Source: Bacteroides sp. CAG:530
GTDB lineage: Bacteria > Bacteroidota > Bacteroidia > Bacteroidales > Bacteroidaceae
Direction of reading: 5' to 3'
Assembly: GCA_000434735.1 (NCBI GenBank)
Contig: FR881238.1
Coordinates: 1-12,462 of the forward strand
DNA length: 12,462 nt
In this document: piece after piece, positions 1 to 8,952 of the stretch
Layout of the letters: every line of letters starts with the position of its first letter
Numbering within the stretch: position 1 is the stretch's first letter
The notes under the pieces: model-generated
What the model saw: the letters and a program-made list of their open reading frames with translations, nothing else
The model's database searches: none
Told to the model about the DNA's origin: nothing
Translations under genes and position numbers: made by a program

Positions 1-60
1 TAATATTATTTTTTATGTATATTTAATATTAAAAATATAACATGTAACTGTGTAAAGCTA

Positions 61-68
61 TACTTTTG
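61..68 (+). promoter_or_regulatory. Candidate -7 promoter box for pfkA
   Basis: TACTTTTG matches the Bacteroidetes -7 consensus TAnnTTTG exactly. It lies 61 nt before the pfkA start, which would give a leader of roughly 50-55 nt. The expected -33 region (about 37-42) has no clear TTTG, so the match rests on one box. The sequence upstream (1-45) is very AT-rich and contains the palindrome TTTAATATTAAA at 22-33, otherwise unexplained. Confidence 0.45.
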
Positions 69-129
69 GCATGGTTTCTGCGAGATAAACTATAAATATG
101 ACTTAAACTAACAGTACACATTATTAATT

Positions 130-1110
130 ATGAAACAGATTAAATGTATCGGAATCTTGACCTCGGGAGGCGATGCGTCAGGTATGAATGCGGCTATTCG
201 CTCCGTGACACGTAGTGCCATTTATAACGGCTTTACGGTAAAAGGTATTTTCAGGGGATATGAAGGCTTGATTCGCAATGAGATAAAGGAAATGACTACT
301 CAAGATGTTAGTAGCATAATACAGCGTGGCGGAACTATTTTGAAGACTGCTCGCTCCAAGGATTTTGAAACACCCGAAGGACGTAAGTTGGCATACGATA
401 ATATGGTGGCTGCAGGAATTGATGCTTTGGTTGTTATCGGCGGAAACGGCTCGCTTACCGGAGCTCAGATATTTGCCATGGAATATGATGTACCGTGTAT
501 CGGACTGCCTGGTACTATAGATAACGACCTTTACGGTACCGATTCTACCATCGGATATGATACGGCTCTTAATACAATAGTAGAGTGTGTAGATAAGATT
601 CGTGATACAGCTACTTCGCACGACCGTATTTTCTTTGTAGAAGTGATGGGACGCGACGCAGGCTTCTTGGCGCAGAACAGTGCTATCGCTTCCGGTGCCG
701 AAGCTGCTATTATTCCTGAAGACCAAACCGACGTAGACCAGTTGGAGCAGTTCATCGGACGTGGCTTCCGTAAGTCAAAGAACAGTAGTATTGTCATTGT
801 GTCAGAGTCGCCTAAAGATGGCGGAGCAATGTATTACGCCGACCGTGTAAAGAAGGAATATCCGCAGTATGATGTGCGTGTAACTATACTCGGACACCTG
901 CAGCGAGGTGGTTCGCCTAGCGCATACGATCGTATCTTGGCAAGCCGTCTTGGAGTAGGGGCTATAGAGGCCATAAAAGAAGGTCAGCGCAACGTAATGA
1001 TTGGTATCCGAAATGACAATGTGGTATATGTTCCGTTCTCGGATGCCATAAAGAAGGATAAACCCCTCGATAAATCATTGATTCAGGTGCTTGATGAACT
1101 GTCTATTTGA
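130..1110 (+). CDS. pfkA: ATP-dependent 6-phosphofructokinase
   Basis: Phosphorylates fructose 6-phosphate to fructose 1,6-bisphosphate, the committed step of glycolysis, in the cytoplasm. The 326 residues are the usual length for a bacterial PfkA. Visible motifs: the N-terminal nucleotide loop TSGGDASGMNAAIR (residues 11-24), GGNGS (104-108), PGTIDND (127-133) with the catalytic-base Asp131 and Asp133, a VEVMGR block, GAEAAIIPE, and GHLQRGGSP near the C-terminus. Gly107, equivalent to E. coli Gly104, points to ATP rather than pyrophosphate as donor. Two departures from the common pattern: Ser17 where GGDAPGMN has Pro, and Asn106 where E. coli has the Mg-associated Asp103. The start is the ATG giving the expected short N-terminus. 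It appears to be a monocistronic gene, with its own -7 box and a terminator 21 nt after the stop. Family assignment is secure; the metal-site change could affect activity. Confidence 0.97.
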   Translation: MKQIKCIGILTSGGDASGMNAAIRSVTRSAIYNGFTVKGIFRGYEGLIRNEIKEMTTQDVSSIIQRGGTILKTARSKDFETPEGRKLAYDNMVAAGIDALVVIGGNGSLTGAQIFAMEYDVPCIGLPGTIDNDLYGTDSTIGYDTALNTIVECVDKIRDTATSHDRIFFVEVMGRDAGFLAQNSAIASGAEAAIIPEDQTDVDQLEQFIGRGFRKSKNSSIVIVSESPKDGGAMYYADRVKKEYPQYDVRVTILGHLQRGGSPSAYDRILASRLGVGAIEAIKEGQRNVMIGIRNDNVVYVPFSDAIKKDKPLDKSLIQVLDELSI

Positions 1111-1131
1111 TACTTTATTGTCAATAGGAGT

Positions 1132-1175
1132 AAAAAAGAGGCAAACGTGCTTAAAGCGTTTGTCTCTTTTTTTTT
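1132..1175 (+). terminator. Rho-independent terminator of pfkA
   Basis: The arms AAAGAGGCAAACG (1135-1147) and CGTTTGTCTCTTT (1157-1169) form a 13-bp stem with one G-U pair and a 9-nt loop, followed by T through 1175. It begins about 20 nt after the pfkA stop and separates pfkA from the downstream operon. Confidence 0.9.
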
Positions 1176-1258
1176 GTCTGTTATGGACTGTACTGATAAA
1201 AACGCACGCTTTTTTAAAAAAAATGCCCGAAAATATTATGAATGTGAACGGAAGTTAA

Positions 1259-1266
1259 TATATTTG
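1259..1266 (+). promoter_or_regulatory. Candidate -7 promoter box for the M6-SusCD operon
   Basis: TATATTTG matches TAnnTTTG. It would start transcription near 1273 and leave a leader of about 110 nt before the protease gene. No good -33 TTTG is seen at the right distance, so a weak or activator-assisted promoter is possible. It is the only consensus -7 box I found in the 211 nt between the pfkA terminator and the protease start. Confidence 0.4.
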
Positions 1267-1274
1267 CCGCATGA

Positions 1275-1321
1275 AATTTGAACGAGCTTATAGGGTTGCA
1301 TAAATTATTATCGTTCAATTT
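1275..1321 (+). repeat. Inverted repeat in the operon leader
   Basis: TTGAACGA (1278-1285) and TCGTTCAA (1311-1318) are perfect 8-bp inverted repeats. They extend to 10 of 11 pairs at 1275-1285/1311-1321. The 25-nt loop contains a further TTAT...ATAA pairing. It sits just downstream of the candidate start site, so it could be an operator or a 5'-leader hairpin. No T-run follows the hairpin, so it is not a standard terminator. Confidence 0.4.
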
Positions 1322-1386
1322 AATGGGTTGAATAAAAAGAACGCAAAAAATGGAATAATCCTTTGTTTTAAATTTATTTAAAAAGT

Positions 1387-3510
1387 ATGATTAAGAGAAG
1401 GTCTCTAAAGTTAGGTCTGTGCATGGCTATGCTTTGCATGTGGACCTGTCTGCCGTCTGTATTCGCTGCTCCTGCACGACCAGGCGTAATCACCGTAACT
1501 CAACGTGACGGTACTCAATTGCAAATCCGTATTTACGGAGATGAGTATTATAACTACACCATGACCACCGATGGATACACCTTGGTAGGCGGTGCCGATG
1601 GAGATTACTACTTTGCCAAACTTAACGGTAAAGGTCAGTTGGTTTCTACAGGCATCAAAGCTAAACCATTAAGTAAGCTGAGTGCAGCTGAACGCCAAGC
1701 GGTAGCCGCTTCTAAAGGAGTGTTGCCGGTTCAGACACAGAGCCAGAAGGTAATGGCCGCTTCAAGAAACATTTCGCGTGCCGCTACTGATAAGAATGGT
1801 GCTCCTGCTTTGATGGCAAGCTCACGCTTCAAAGCCGAAGGTGAAAAAGAATTCCTGGTTCTGTTGGTGCAGTTTAAAGACATCCCTTTTAAAGTTGAGA
1901 ATCCTAAGGAAGCTTTCGATCAGATGCTGAATTCCGATAACTATACGGCAAACAACGCTACTGGAAGTGTTAGAAAATTCTACATGGATAACTCGGCTGG
2001 TAAATTCAAACCTAAATTTGTAGTAAAAGGCGTATATACAGTAGGTAATCGTTCTGAATACGCAACTCCTACCGAAAGCGGATTAGACGAAACAAAAGTC
2101 ACCAACATGATGACTGAAGCCGTTAATTTGGCAAAGGCTGATGGAGTAAGTCTTACTCAATTCGCTGAAAACGGAGCTATCAGAGATATCTGCATTATCT
2201 TCTCAGGAGGTACAAGAAACGACGGTAGCGACGCCAACGGTATCTGGCCTAAGCACAGAGCTTTGGGTAATGGTATCAACATGGATGGTGGCGTGCTTTA
2301 CGGCTTTACTTGCGTAAGTGAGTTGCGTAAGCGCGACGCAGGTATCAGTATGACTGGTATGGCTCCTTTCTGCCATGAGTTTGGTCACGCTTTAGGTTTG
2401 CCCGACTTTTACGATGCTGACGGTGACGCCAATGGTGTAGGTGCCGACAACGGCTTCTTCTCATTGATGGGATACGGTATGAACTTGAACGACGGTTGCA
2501 CACCGCCGGCACTGGGTATCTTGGAACGCTGGATGCTGGGATGGGCTAAACCGAAAGAACTGAGCGAAGCAGGTAACTATACCCTTAACTCTGTAGTAGA
2601 TGGCGAAGGCTATCAGGTTAAAACAGGAACCGAAGGCGATTATTTCTTGTTGGAATGCCGCGGTACTAAGAAAAACGTATGGGATAACCCCGATTATCTG
2701 AACTATTATAAGGTAACCGACGGAACAGCTTGGGGATTGGTTGCTCATCACATCGATAACACTCAGTCCGCTAAATGGACGGCCAATAACGTAAACAGCG
2801 TGAAAGGTAGCGAATGTGCCTGGATGGTATATTCTAACTCGGCAAGCGTAAACGGAAAAGCCGCACGCTACGTTCCTTCTCATTGCTTCTTCCCTGGTTC
2901 AAGCAGCGTTACTTCACTTAAGAGTAACTCTAAGACAGGATTCATATCACGTGCCGGAACTCAGACTGTAGTAGAACTTACTGATATCACTCTTGGCAAT
3001 CAGGTTGTTACTTTCGTTGCTTCACAGCACGCATCAGCTATCAGCGATGTTACTGCACAGGCATTCCAGCGCGATGCTGTTATCAAGTGGGAAGACGATA
3101 TGGCTTCTAAGTGGACAGTAACTTATAAGAAAGAAGGCGACGAAGAAGAACAGTCGGTAGAAGTTAAATCACCTATCGTTCATTTGTCAGACTTGACTCC
3201 TGGTGCTAAATACACAGTAGTAATTATCGGTAACGGTGCCAGCTATGAGTTGTCTATTTCTACTCCGGCTCTTTCTGCTGCATTGCCGCGCATCGGCATC
3301 TCTGCTAAGAAATGCGTTTCTACAGAACCCGTATTGCTTTTGCTCTCTGACTTTACTGATGCAGTCGAAGTAAACTGGACAGTAGACGGCGAAAAGGTTT
3401 CAGATCCTTTCTTGAAACTGAAAAAAGGTCTTCGTCGCGTTCAGGCGGAAGTAACTCGTGCCGACGGAACGAAAGAATACTTCGTTAAATACGTAACTGT
3501 TTATATGTAA
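1387..3510 (+). CDS. Secreted M6-family zinc metalloprotease
   Basis: A secreted endopeptidase of the M6 (immune inhibitor A-like) family. The 707-residue protein starts with a basic n-region and hydrophobic core ending SVFA-AP (cleavage near residue 27), giving Sec export and signal peptidase I processing. Residues about 28-150 look like a propeptide of the kind found in Bacteroidetes M6 proteins. The zinc site is HEFGHALGLPDFYD, with His330, Glu331, His334 and Asp340 fitting the HExxHxxGxxD pattern. SLMGYGM follows, with Met361 as a likely Met-turn. After the catalytic domain come a fibronectin-III-like domain (about 549-628) and a C-terminal Ig/PKD-like domain (about 633-707). I see no lipobox and no obvious type IX sorting domain, so it may remain periplasmic or leave by an unclear route. 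First gene of the run, 27 nt before the small lipoprotein gene. Natural substrate unknown; a role in feeding SusCD is inference. Confidence 0.9.
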   Translation: MIKRRSLKLGLCMAMLCMWTCLPSVFAAPARPGVITVTQRDGTQLQIRIYGDEYYNYTMTTDGYTLVGGADGDYYFAKLNGKGQLVSTGIKAKPLSKLSAAERQAVAASKGVLPVQTQSQKVMAASRNISRAATDKNGAPALMASSRFKAEGEKEFLVLLVQFKDIPFKVENPKEAFDQMLNSDNYTANNATGSVRKFYMDNSAGKFKPKFVVKGVYTVGNRSEYATPTESGLDETKVTNMMTEAVNLAKADGVSLTQFAENGAIRDICIIFSGGTRNDGSDANGIWPKHRALGNGINMDGGVLYGFTCVSELRKRDAGISMTGMAPFCHEFGHALGLPDFYDADGDANGVGADNGFFSLMGYGMNLNDGCTPPALGILERWMLGWAKPKELSEAGNYTLNSVVDGEGYQVKTGTEGDYFLLECRGTKKNVWDNPDYLNYYKVTDGTAWGLVAHHIDNTQSAKWTANNVNSVKGSECAWMVYSNSASVNGKAARYVPSHCFFPGSSSVTSLKSNSKTGFISRAGTQTVVELTDITLGNQVVTFVASQHASAISDVTAQAFQRDAVIKWEDDMASKWTVTYKKEGDEEEQSVEVKSPIVHLSDLTPGAKYTVVIIGNGASYELSISTPALSAALPRIGISAKKCVSTEPVLLLLSDFTDAVEVNWTVDGEKVSDPFLKLKKGLRRVQAEVTRADGTKEYFVKYVTVYM

Positions 3511-3537
3511 TATGTAAACCCTTCAAAGAAAGATTAT

Positions 3538-3957
3538 ATGAAAACATTAAAATACATCTGCTTGGCTTTGTGCGCTATGGTGGCATTCGCTTGTAGCGAC
3601 GATGACGCCCGCGAAGCTCAGCGTTCCGAAATCCAATCATCTACCGAGATGGGTATCTACCGCGACGGTCAGAGCTGGTTGGCATTCGATAATGATACAC
3701 ACCTGTACAGCTGCAATCCTTCGGCTAAGACATTTACCATCATGACCGACGATGGATTGAACTATACTACACTTACCCTGGAAAACTTACCTACCGAAGC
3801 TGTTAAAGTAGACGGAAAGCTTACCGGAAACATGGGTGTGGAAATGGAGAAAATAACCGGAATCTATTTATTAAAGAAAGACGTGCGCTACATTTGGTTG
3901 TGGTCTGACGATGCGGGCATCGGTTTTGTATTGCCTAAGTTCGGTATGGATAAGTAA
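3538..3957 (+). CDS. Small lipoprotein of unknown function
   Basis: A 139-residue lipoprotein I do not recognise. Residues 1-18 form a short signal with the lipobox ending FAC; Cys19 is followed by SDDDA, fitting the Bacteroides-type surface export signal (Ser plus acidic residues after the lipidated Cys). The mature part is about 120 residues, beta-rich in appearance, with paired phrases such as SWLAFDND and YIWLWSDD suggesting a small beta-sandwich or barrel. It has no repeats, no further membrane segment and no catalytic motif. It lies 27 nt after the protease gene and 24 nt before susC, so it is very probably cotranscribed. Its position suggests a partner, inhibitor or substrate-presenting factor for the protease, but nothing in the sequence proves this. 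The start ATG is preceded by AAAGAAAG. Confidence 0.8.
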   Translation: MKTLKYICLALCAMVAFACSDDDAREAQRSEIQSSTEMGIYRDGQSWLAFDNDTHLYSCNPSAKTFTIMTDDGLNYTTLTLENLPTEAVKVDGKLTGNMGVEMEKITGIYLLKKDVRYIWLWSDDAGIGFVLPKFGMDK

Positions 3958-3981
3958 ACAGATTGCGCAGAAATTTATATA

Positions 3982-6900
3982 ATGGAAAGTATGAAAACAA
4001 AATGCTATTTATTCTTGTTCATGCTGCTGTTCTGCGTAGGACAAGCAATTGCACAAGGCATAAACGTAACAGGTACTGTAATCGATGAAACCGGCGAGCC
4101 GGTTATCGGAGCTTCTATCCTGGTTAAAGGAACAACAAACGGAACCGTAACCGACTTGGACGGTAATTTTGCTCTTACCGGAGTGAAGAAAACCGATAAG
4201 TTGGTATTCTCTTATATAGGTATGGAGACTGTAGAATTGGGTGTTAAACCTCAGCTTAAAGTAACCATGCGTAGCGATAGTCAGCAGTTGGAAGAAGTCA
4301 TGGTGGTAGCCTTCGGTCAGCAGAAGAAATCTTCGTTTACCGGTTCGGCTGCTGTGGTGAAAGGCGATGCCTTGGTAAAGCGTCAGGTAACCAGTGTTGC
4401 CGGAGGTTTGCAAGGACAGGTAGCCGGTTTGCAGATGACAAATACCAGTGGTGACCCTACAAACGCAGGCTTTAGCATGGCTATCCGTGGTTTTAGCTCT
4501 ATCAATGCAGGTACTTCACCGCTTATCATCGTAGACGGTGCTCCGTACGATGGTGGATGGAATAACTTGAACCCTGGCGACGTAGAAAGCATCACTGTAT
4601 TGAAAGACGCTGCTTCTAACGCCTTGTATGGTGCGCGTGGTGCTAACGGTGTAATCATGATCACTACTAAGAAAGGTTCTTCTGAAAAAGCTACTATCAC
4701 CCTCGACGCTAAGTGGGGTGTAAACAGCCGTGCCACTCAGGAATACGACTACGTGAAAGACCCTGCTCAATATTACGAAATGCACTATTTGGCATTATAT
4801 AACAGTAATATCCGCGATAAGGGCATGACTCCGTACGAAGCTCACGCTGCAGCTAATAACGCTATGGGTAAGCCTGACTCTGAAGGTGGTTTGGGATATA
4901 TGATCTTCTCAGTGCCTAGCGGTGAGAATTTGATTGGTACAAACGGAAAACTTAACCCTCACGCTACTCTTGGTAACCGTGTAGCTTATAACGGTCAGGT
5001 TTATACTATCATGCCCGACAGCTGGTTGGACGAAGGTTTCCGTAAGGCGTTGCGTCAGGAATATAACTTGAGCATTACCGGTGGAAGTCAGAAATTGAAC
5101 TATTATAGTTCTTTAGGATATTTGAAGAACGAAGGTATCGTTTATAATTCAGACTACCAGCGTTACACTGCCCGCTTCAAAGCCGACTATCAGGCTAAGG
5201 AATGGTTGCGTATCGGCGCTAACATGGGCTTCACTCATTCAGATCAGCACAATGTAGGTAGCGGTACAGCTTCTTTGTTTGGTATGGCTACTAACATGGC
5301 TCCTATCTATCCTATATACATGCGCGATGGAGAAGGAAATATCATGACCGACGAACACGGACTTATGTACGACTACGGTATGGGCGCTAACGGTGGACAG
5401 AAACGTCCGTCTACTATGCTTCCTAACTCTAACCCGTTGCAGACAAACCAGTTGAATACCAACAAGACATATTCTAATTTGATGACCTTGACAGGATATG
5501 CCGATATCACTCCGTTCCAGGGACTTAAACTTACAGTTAATGGAACAGTCAGCAATAAGGAAGATAAAGCAACCGCTGCTTCTCAGCCTTTCTACGGAGC
5601 TACTTCACTTACATATCCGGGCGGTTATGTACAGCAGACAGCTTCGCAGGTATACTCTGTAAACTTCCAGCAGATTGCTAACTACACCACTCAGATTGGT
5701 AACCACAACATCACATTGATGGCCGGACACGAAAATTATAAATATAACTACAACTACGTTTGGGGTAGCCGTCAGAACATGTTCTCATTCTTCCAGAGTC
5801 AGGTATTGGACGGTGCCGTTAAGGTAGAAGATAACGGTGGTAACATCTCACTTTACAATACAGAAGGTTACTTCTCTCGTGCTATGTATAACTTCGATGA
5901 GAAATACTTCTTGTCGGCATCTTATCGTCGCGACGCTTCTTCTCGTTTCCACCCAGACCATCGTTGGGGTAACTTCTACTCACTTGGTGGCGCTTGGACT
6001 TTGAATAAAGAAGAGTGGTTTAAAGTAGATTGGGTTAACATGTTGAAACTGAAAGCATCTTGGGGTCAGCAGGGTAATGATAACATCGGTGATTATCGAT
6101 ATACCGATACCTTCTCTTTGAAGAACTTCAACGGTCAGGTAGCTTTCGTACAGAGCACAGTAGGTAACAAGAACATCACTTGGGAAACCAACAGTAACTT
6201 CAATATCGGTGTCGATTTTGAATTGTTCAAGAGCCGCCTTACAGGTAGCGTTGAATACTTCCGTCGTAAAACTACCGATATGCTTTGTATCGTATACGTG
6301 CCATTGTCAAGCGGATACTTCAGCTCTTACGATAACGTAGGAGATATGTTGAACCAAGGTATCGAAGTTGACTTGCATTACAATGTAATCCGTACAAAAG
6401 ACTTCAACTGGACTGTTAATTTGAACGCTACACATTATAAGAATAAGGTGTTGATGCTGAACGAAGACAATAAGAACGGTACTCTTGATGGATACAGCGG
6501 TTATGTAAACGGTAACTACTTTACTGGCGAAGGACTTCCTTTGCACACATTCCGTTTGAAGAAATATGCCGGAGTAAACGAAAATGGTGAATCTACATGG
6601 TATGTACAGGACTCTAAGACAGGCGAGTTGACTACAACTACAGAGCAGTCAAGAGCTACATACTTTAACTGCGGTTCTTCAGACCCTACTCTCTACGGTG
6701 GTTTGAGCACAAGCTTCAGCTATAAAGGCATCGACCTTTCTGTAAGTTTGAACTATAACATCGGTGGTAAGGCTATTGACTCTGGATATAAAGCATTGAT
6801 GAGCAACTGTGCTCCGGGTAATACTGGTAAGGCATTCCATAAAGACCTTCTCAACGCTTGGTCTGAAACAAATACCACATCAGATATTCCTCGTTTCCAG

Positions 6901-7188
6901 TACGCTATCAACACTATCGATAACAACTCAGCTTATACTTCAGACCGTTTCTTGACTAACGCTACAACATTGTCATTGCAGAACATCAACATCGGTTACA
7001 CAGTACCTCGCAAGTGGGCTACCAAGTTGAGCTTGAGCAGCATCCGTTTGTATGCATCAGGCGAAAACCTCTACTACTGGAGCAAGCGTAAAGGTTTCGA
7101 CCCACGCGGAAGCTTCTGGGGTACAACCTCTAACACAAGCTATTCTGCTATGCGTACATTCTCGGGCGGTGTTACAGTATCATTCTGA
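3982..7188 (+). CDS. SusC/RagA-family TonB-dependent outer membrane transporter
   Basis: The outer-membrane channel of a SusCD nutrient importer, driven by TonB-ExbBD. 1068 residues, typical for the family. In order: signal peptide ending AIAQ (about 28); a carboxypeptidase-regulatory-like domain (about 29-100: VTGTVIDETGEPVIGASI, then DLDGNF); a TonB-box-like segment EEVMVVAFG (104-112); a plug domain (about 115-235) closing with the family hallmark GARGANGVIMITTKKG (217-232); then a beta-barrel rich in aromatic strands and ending in Phe (VTVSF). A second ATG at 3991 (MKTKCYLF) is an equally good start. There is no N-terminal signalling extension for an anti-sigma factor. SusD follows 33 nt after the stop. 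With a protease as the only enzyme nearby, the cargo may be peptides, as for RagAB of Porphyromonas, but a glycan or glycopeptide cannot be excluded. Confidence 0.96.
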   Translation: MESMKTKCYLFLFMLLFCVGQAIAQGINVTGTVIDETGEPVIGASILVKGTTNGTVTDLDGNFALTGVKKTDKLVFSYIGMETVELGVKPQLKVTMRSDSQQLEEVMVVAFGQQKKSSFTGSAAVVKGDALVKRQVTSVAGGLQGQVAGLQMTNTSGDPTNAGFSMAIRGFSSINAGTSPLIIVDGAPYDGGWNNLNPGDVESITVLKDAASNALYGARGANGVIMITTKKGSSEKATITLDAKWGVNSRATQEYDYVKDPAQYYEMHYLALYNSNIRDKGMTPYEAHAAANNAMGKPDSEGGLGYMIFSVPSGENLIGTNGKLNPHATLGNRVAYNGQVYTIMPDSWLDEGFRKALRQEYNLSITGGSQKLNYYSSLGYLKNEGIVYNSDYQRYTARFKADYQAKEWLRIGANMGFTHSDQHNVGSGTASLFGMATNMAPIYPIYMRDGEGNIMTDEHGLMYDYGMGANGGQKRPSTMLPNSNPLQTNQLNTNKTYSNLMTLTGYADITPFQGLKLTVNGTVSNKEDKATAASQPFYGATSLTYPGGYVQQTASQVYSVNFQQIANYTTQIGNHNITLMAGHENYKYNYNYVWGSRQNMFSFFQSQVLDGAVKVEDNGGNISLYNTEGYFSRAMYNFDEKYFLSASYRRDASSRFHPDHRWGNFYSLGGAWTLNKEEWFKVDWVNMLKLKASWGQQGNDNIGDYRYTDTFSLKNFNGQVAFVQSTVGNKNITWETNSNFNIGVDFELFKSRLTGSVEYFRRKTTDMLCIVYVPLSSGYFSSYDNVGDMLNQGIEVDLHYNVIRTKDFNWTVNLNATHYKNKVLMLNEDNKNGTLDGYSGYVNGNYFTGEGLPLHTFRLKKYAGVNENGESTWYVQDSKTGELTTTTEQSRATYFNCGSSDPTLYGGLSTSFSYKGIDLSVSLNYNIGGKAIDSGYKALMSNCAPGNTGKAFHKDLLNAWSETNTTSDIPRFQYAINTIDNNSAYTSDRFLTNATTLSLQNINIGYTVPRKWATKLSLSSIRLYASGENLYYWSKRKGFDPRGSFWGTTSNTSYSAMRTFSGGVTVSF

Positions 7189-7221
7189 TAGGATTCATTG
7201 TATAATTTAAAAACTAAGAAT

Positions 7222-8943
7222 ATGAAAAAATATATGAATCGTTTATTCGTTGCACTGGGAGCCGCTTCTATGTTGGGCTTTACAGGATGCATTGAAGAAA
7301 CTTTTCCAACCGACATGGCTACTCCAGATCAGGTATCAAGCTCTAGCCAGTCGTTGCAATACATGACAAACAGCTTGCCGGCTTATATAGTAACCAAGAG
7401 CACATACAGCGGTGGAGACTTCGACTGGGGTTATACCTGCCAGATGTATGTACGCGAACTTTACGGTGAAGACTTTCCGTCAAACGACGACGGATATAAT
7501 ATGTGGAAATATGCCGAAAGAGCATCTTCTGAAATCTTGAACGTAGCTCTTTACTCTTTCTCGTATTATTATCACCTTATCAAGAACGCCAATAACGTAA
7601 TTGTAATGGCTTCTGATTTGGCTGCCACAGGAAACGCTAACGCTAAAGCCAGCTTAGGACAGGGTTACGGATTCCGTGCTTTGAGTTATCTTGATATGGC
7701 TCGCTTGTTCGAATTCCGCCCCACAGGTGTAGAACGCTTGGACAATGCAGCTCAAAAAGATGGAGTAATGGGTATCACAGTGCCTATACTTAGAGAGAAT
7801 ATGACTGTAAACGAATATAAGAACAACCCATGTGTTCCGTTCTATACAATGTATCGTTTCATCATGAACGACTTGAACAAAGCTGAAGAATGTCTGGAAG
7901 GATACAAACAGTCTACCATCGCTTTCATGGATCAGAGCGTAATCTACGGTTTGAAAGCACGTTTATGGTTGACCATGGCTACTCGCTTTGAAAACTCACC
8001 CGAAGACTTGGCTAAGCAGATTGAAGCCGATGCCAATACAGACGGATACGGAGTATTGGGCATTACTTCTGCAAACGACTGCTATCAGAAGGTAGCCGAA
8101 TATGCTCAGAAAGCCATCAAAGGCCATACACCGCTTACCGAAGAAGAATGGACAGACCCTACCACAGGTTTCAATACTCCGCAGTCTTCTTGGCTGATGG
8201 GTGCTTCTGTAACTTCAAAAGAACAGGTAAACAATACCACTTGGCATCAGTTAATTGGTATCTTGGCTTCGGAAACTACTTGGGGATTCAACCAGTATAA
8301 TTTCTTCCGTTGCATAGGCAAGTCATTGTACGACCAGATAGGTAGCGGTGACTGGAGAAAGAACAGCTGGGTAGCTCCTGCCGACGCTGGAAAGAGCGCT
8401 GTTCCTTCACAGTACAAAACAAACCTTACCGACGCTACATGGAAGAAGCTTCCTGCTTACTCTAACATCAAGTTCCGTCCGGGAAGCGGTTCGTTGGTTT
8501 CTCGCGAAACAGGTTCTATAGGCGACTTCCCGATGATGCGTGTAGAAGAGATGTATTTCGATTATTTCGAAGCCATCGCTCACACTCAGAGCGTAGCCGA
8601 TGCAGCTGCTGCATTGCAGGAGTTCGTTAATAAGTATCGTTATACCGATAATTCTTATACTTGCACTGCTACTACACTGAAAGATTTCAATAAGGCATTG
8701 ATGGTACAGCGTCGTATCGAGTTCTGGGGAGAAGGTATCAACATGTTCGACTATAAGCGTTTACGCTTGGCGGTAACTCGTAACTATAACGGTACTAACT
8801 ACAAGACTGACTTTATACGCTTGAATTCTAACGCAGGATATGTGGCTCCGTGGATGAACTACCGCATTCCTGAATCGGAATTAACTTACAACCAAGCTAT
8901 CATTCTTGCTCCAGACCCATCGAGTGCTATTGTAGCGCAATAA
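7222..8943 (+). CDS. SusD/RagB-family substrate-binding outer membrane lipoprotein
   Basis: The surface lipoprotein that caps the SusC channel and delivers substrate to it. 573 residues from the ATG at 7222; an upstream in-frame TTG at 7198 would add eight residues before the signal peptide and is unlikely. The lipobox is FTGC with lipidated Cys23, followed by IEE. The N-terminal half is helical, as expected for the TPR-like SusD scaffold (for example the FRALSYLDMARLFEF region). The C-terminal family signature is clear: FPMMRVEEMYFDYFEAIAHT, then VQRRIEFWGEG-MFDYKRL (about 495-513), then IPESELTYNQ close to the end. It is translated from the same run as SusC and followed 9 nt later by the next lipoprotein. 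Substrate cannot be deduced from the sequence. Confidence 0.96.
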   Translation: MKKYMNRLFVALGAASMLGFTGCIEETFPTDMATPDQVSSSSQSLQYMTNSLPAYIVTKSTYSGGDFDWGYTCQMYVRELYGEDFPSNDDGYNMWKYAERASSEILNVALYSFSYYYHLIKNANNVIVMASDLAATGNANAKASLGQGYGFRALSYLDMARLFEFRPTGVERLDNAAQKDGVMGITVPILRENMTVNEYKNNPCVPFYTMYRFIMNDLNKAEECLEGYKQSTIAFMDQSVIYGLKARLWLTMATRFENSPEDLAKQIEADANTDGYGVLGITSANDCYQKVAEYAQKAIKGHTPLTEEEWTDPTTGFNTPQSSWLMGASVTSKEQVNNTTWHQLIGILASETTWGFNQYNFFRCIGKSLYDQIGSGDWRKNSWVAPADAGKSAVPSQYKTNLTDATWKKLPAYSNIKFRPGSGSLVSRETGSIGDFPMMRVEEMYFDYFEAIAHTQSVADAAAALQEFVNKYRYTDNSYTCTATTLKDFNKALMVQRRIEFWGEGINMFDYKRLRLAVTRNYNGTNYKTDFIRLNSNAGYVAPWMNYRIPESELTYNQAIILAPDPSSAIVAQ

Positions 8944-8952
8944 TCTATTAAT

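Noticed and set aside
1..60. AT-rich stretch with palindromes at the left edge as a possible origin or att site
   Set aside because: Only short AT palindromes are present; there are no iterons, no DnaA-type boxes and no nearby recombinase, so it is best read as upstream promoter sequence.
178..726. 182-codon minus-strand open frame opposite pfkA
   Set aside because: It lies wholly inside a secure pfkA gene, its product resembles no family I know, and it has no promoter or plausible neighbour.
2461..2883. 140-codon minus-strand frame inside the M6 protease gene
   Set aside because: A shadow of a clear protease gene; the composition looks like antisense of beta-rich coding sequence.
4009..4785. 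Overlapping minus-strand frames (134, 117 and 89 codons) opposite susC
   Set aside because: All lie within the conserved N-terminal and plug domains of SusC and have no independent support.
7198..7221. TTG start adding eight residues to SusD
   Set aside because: The added residues would precede the lipoprotein signal; the ATG at 7222 gives a normal MKKYMNRLF signal start.
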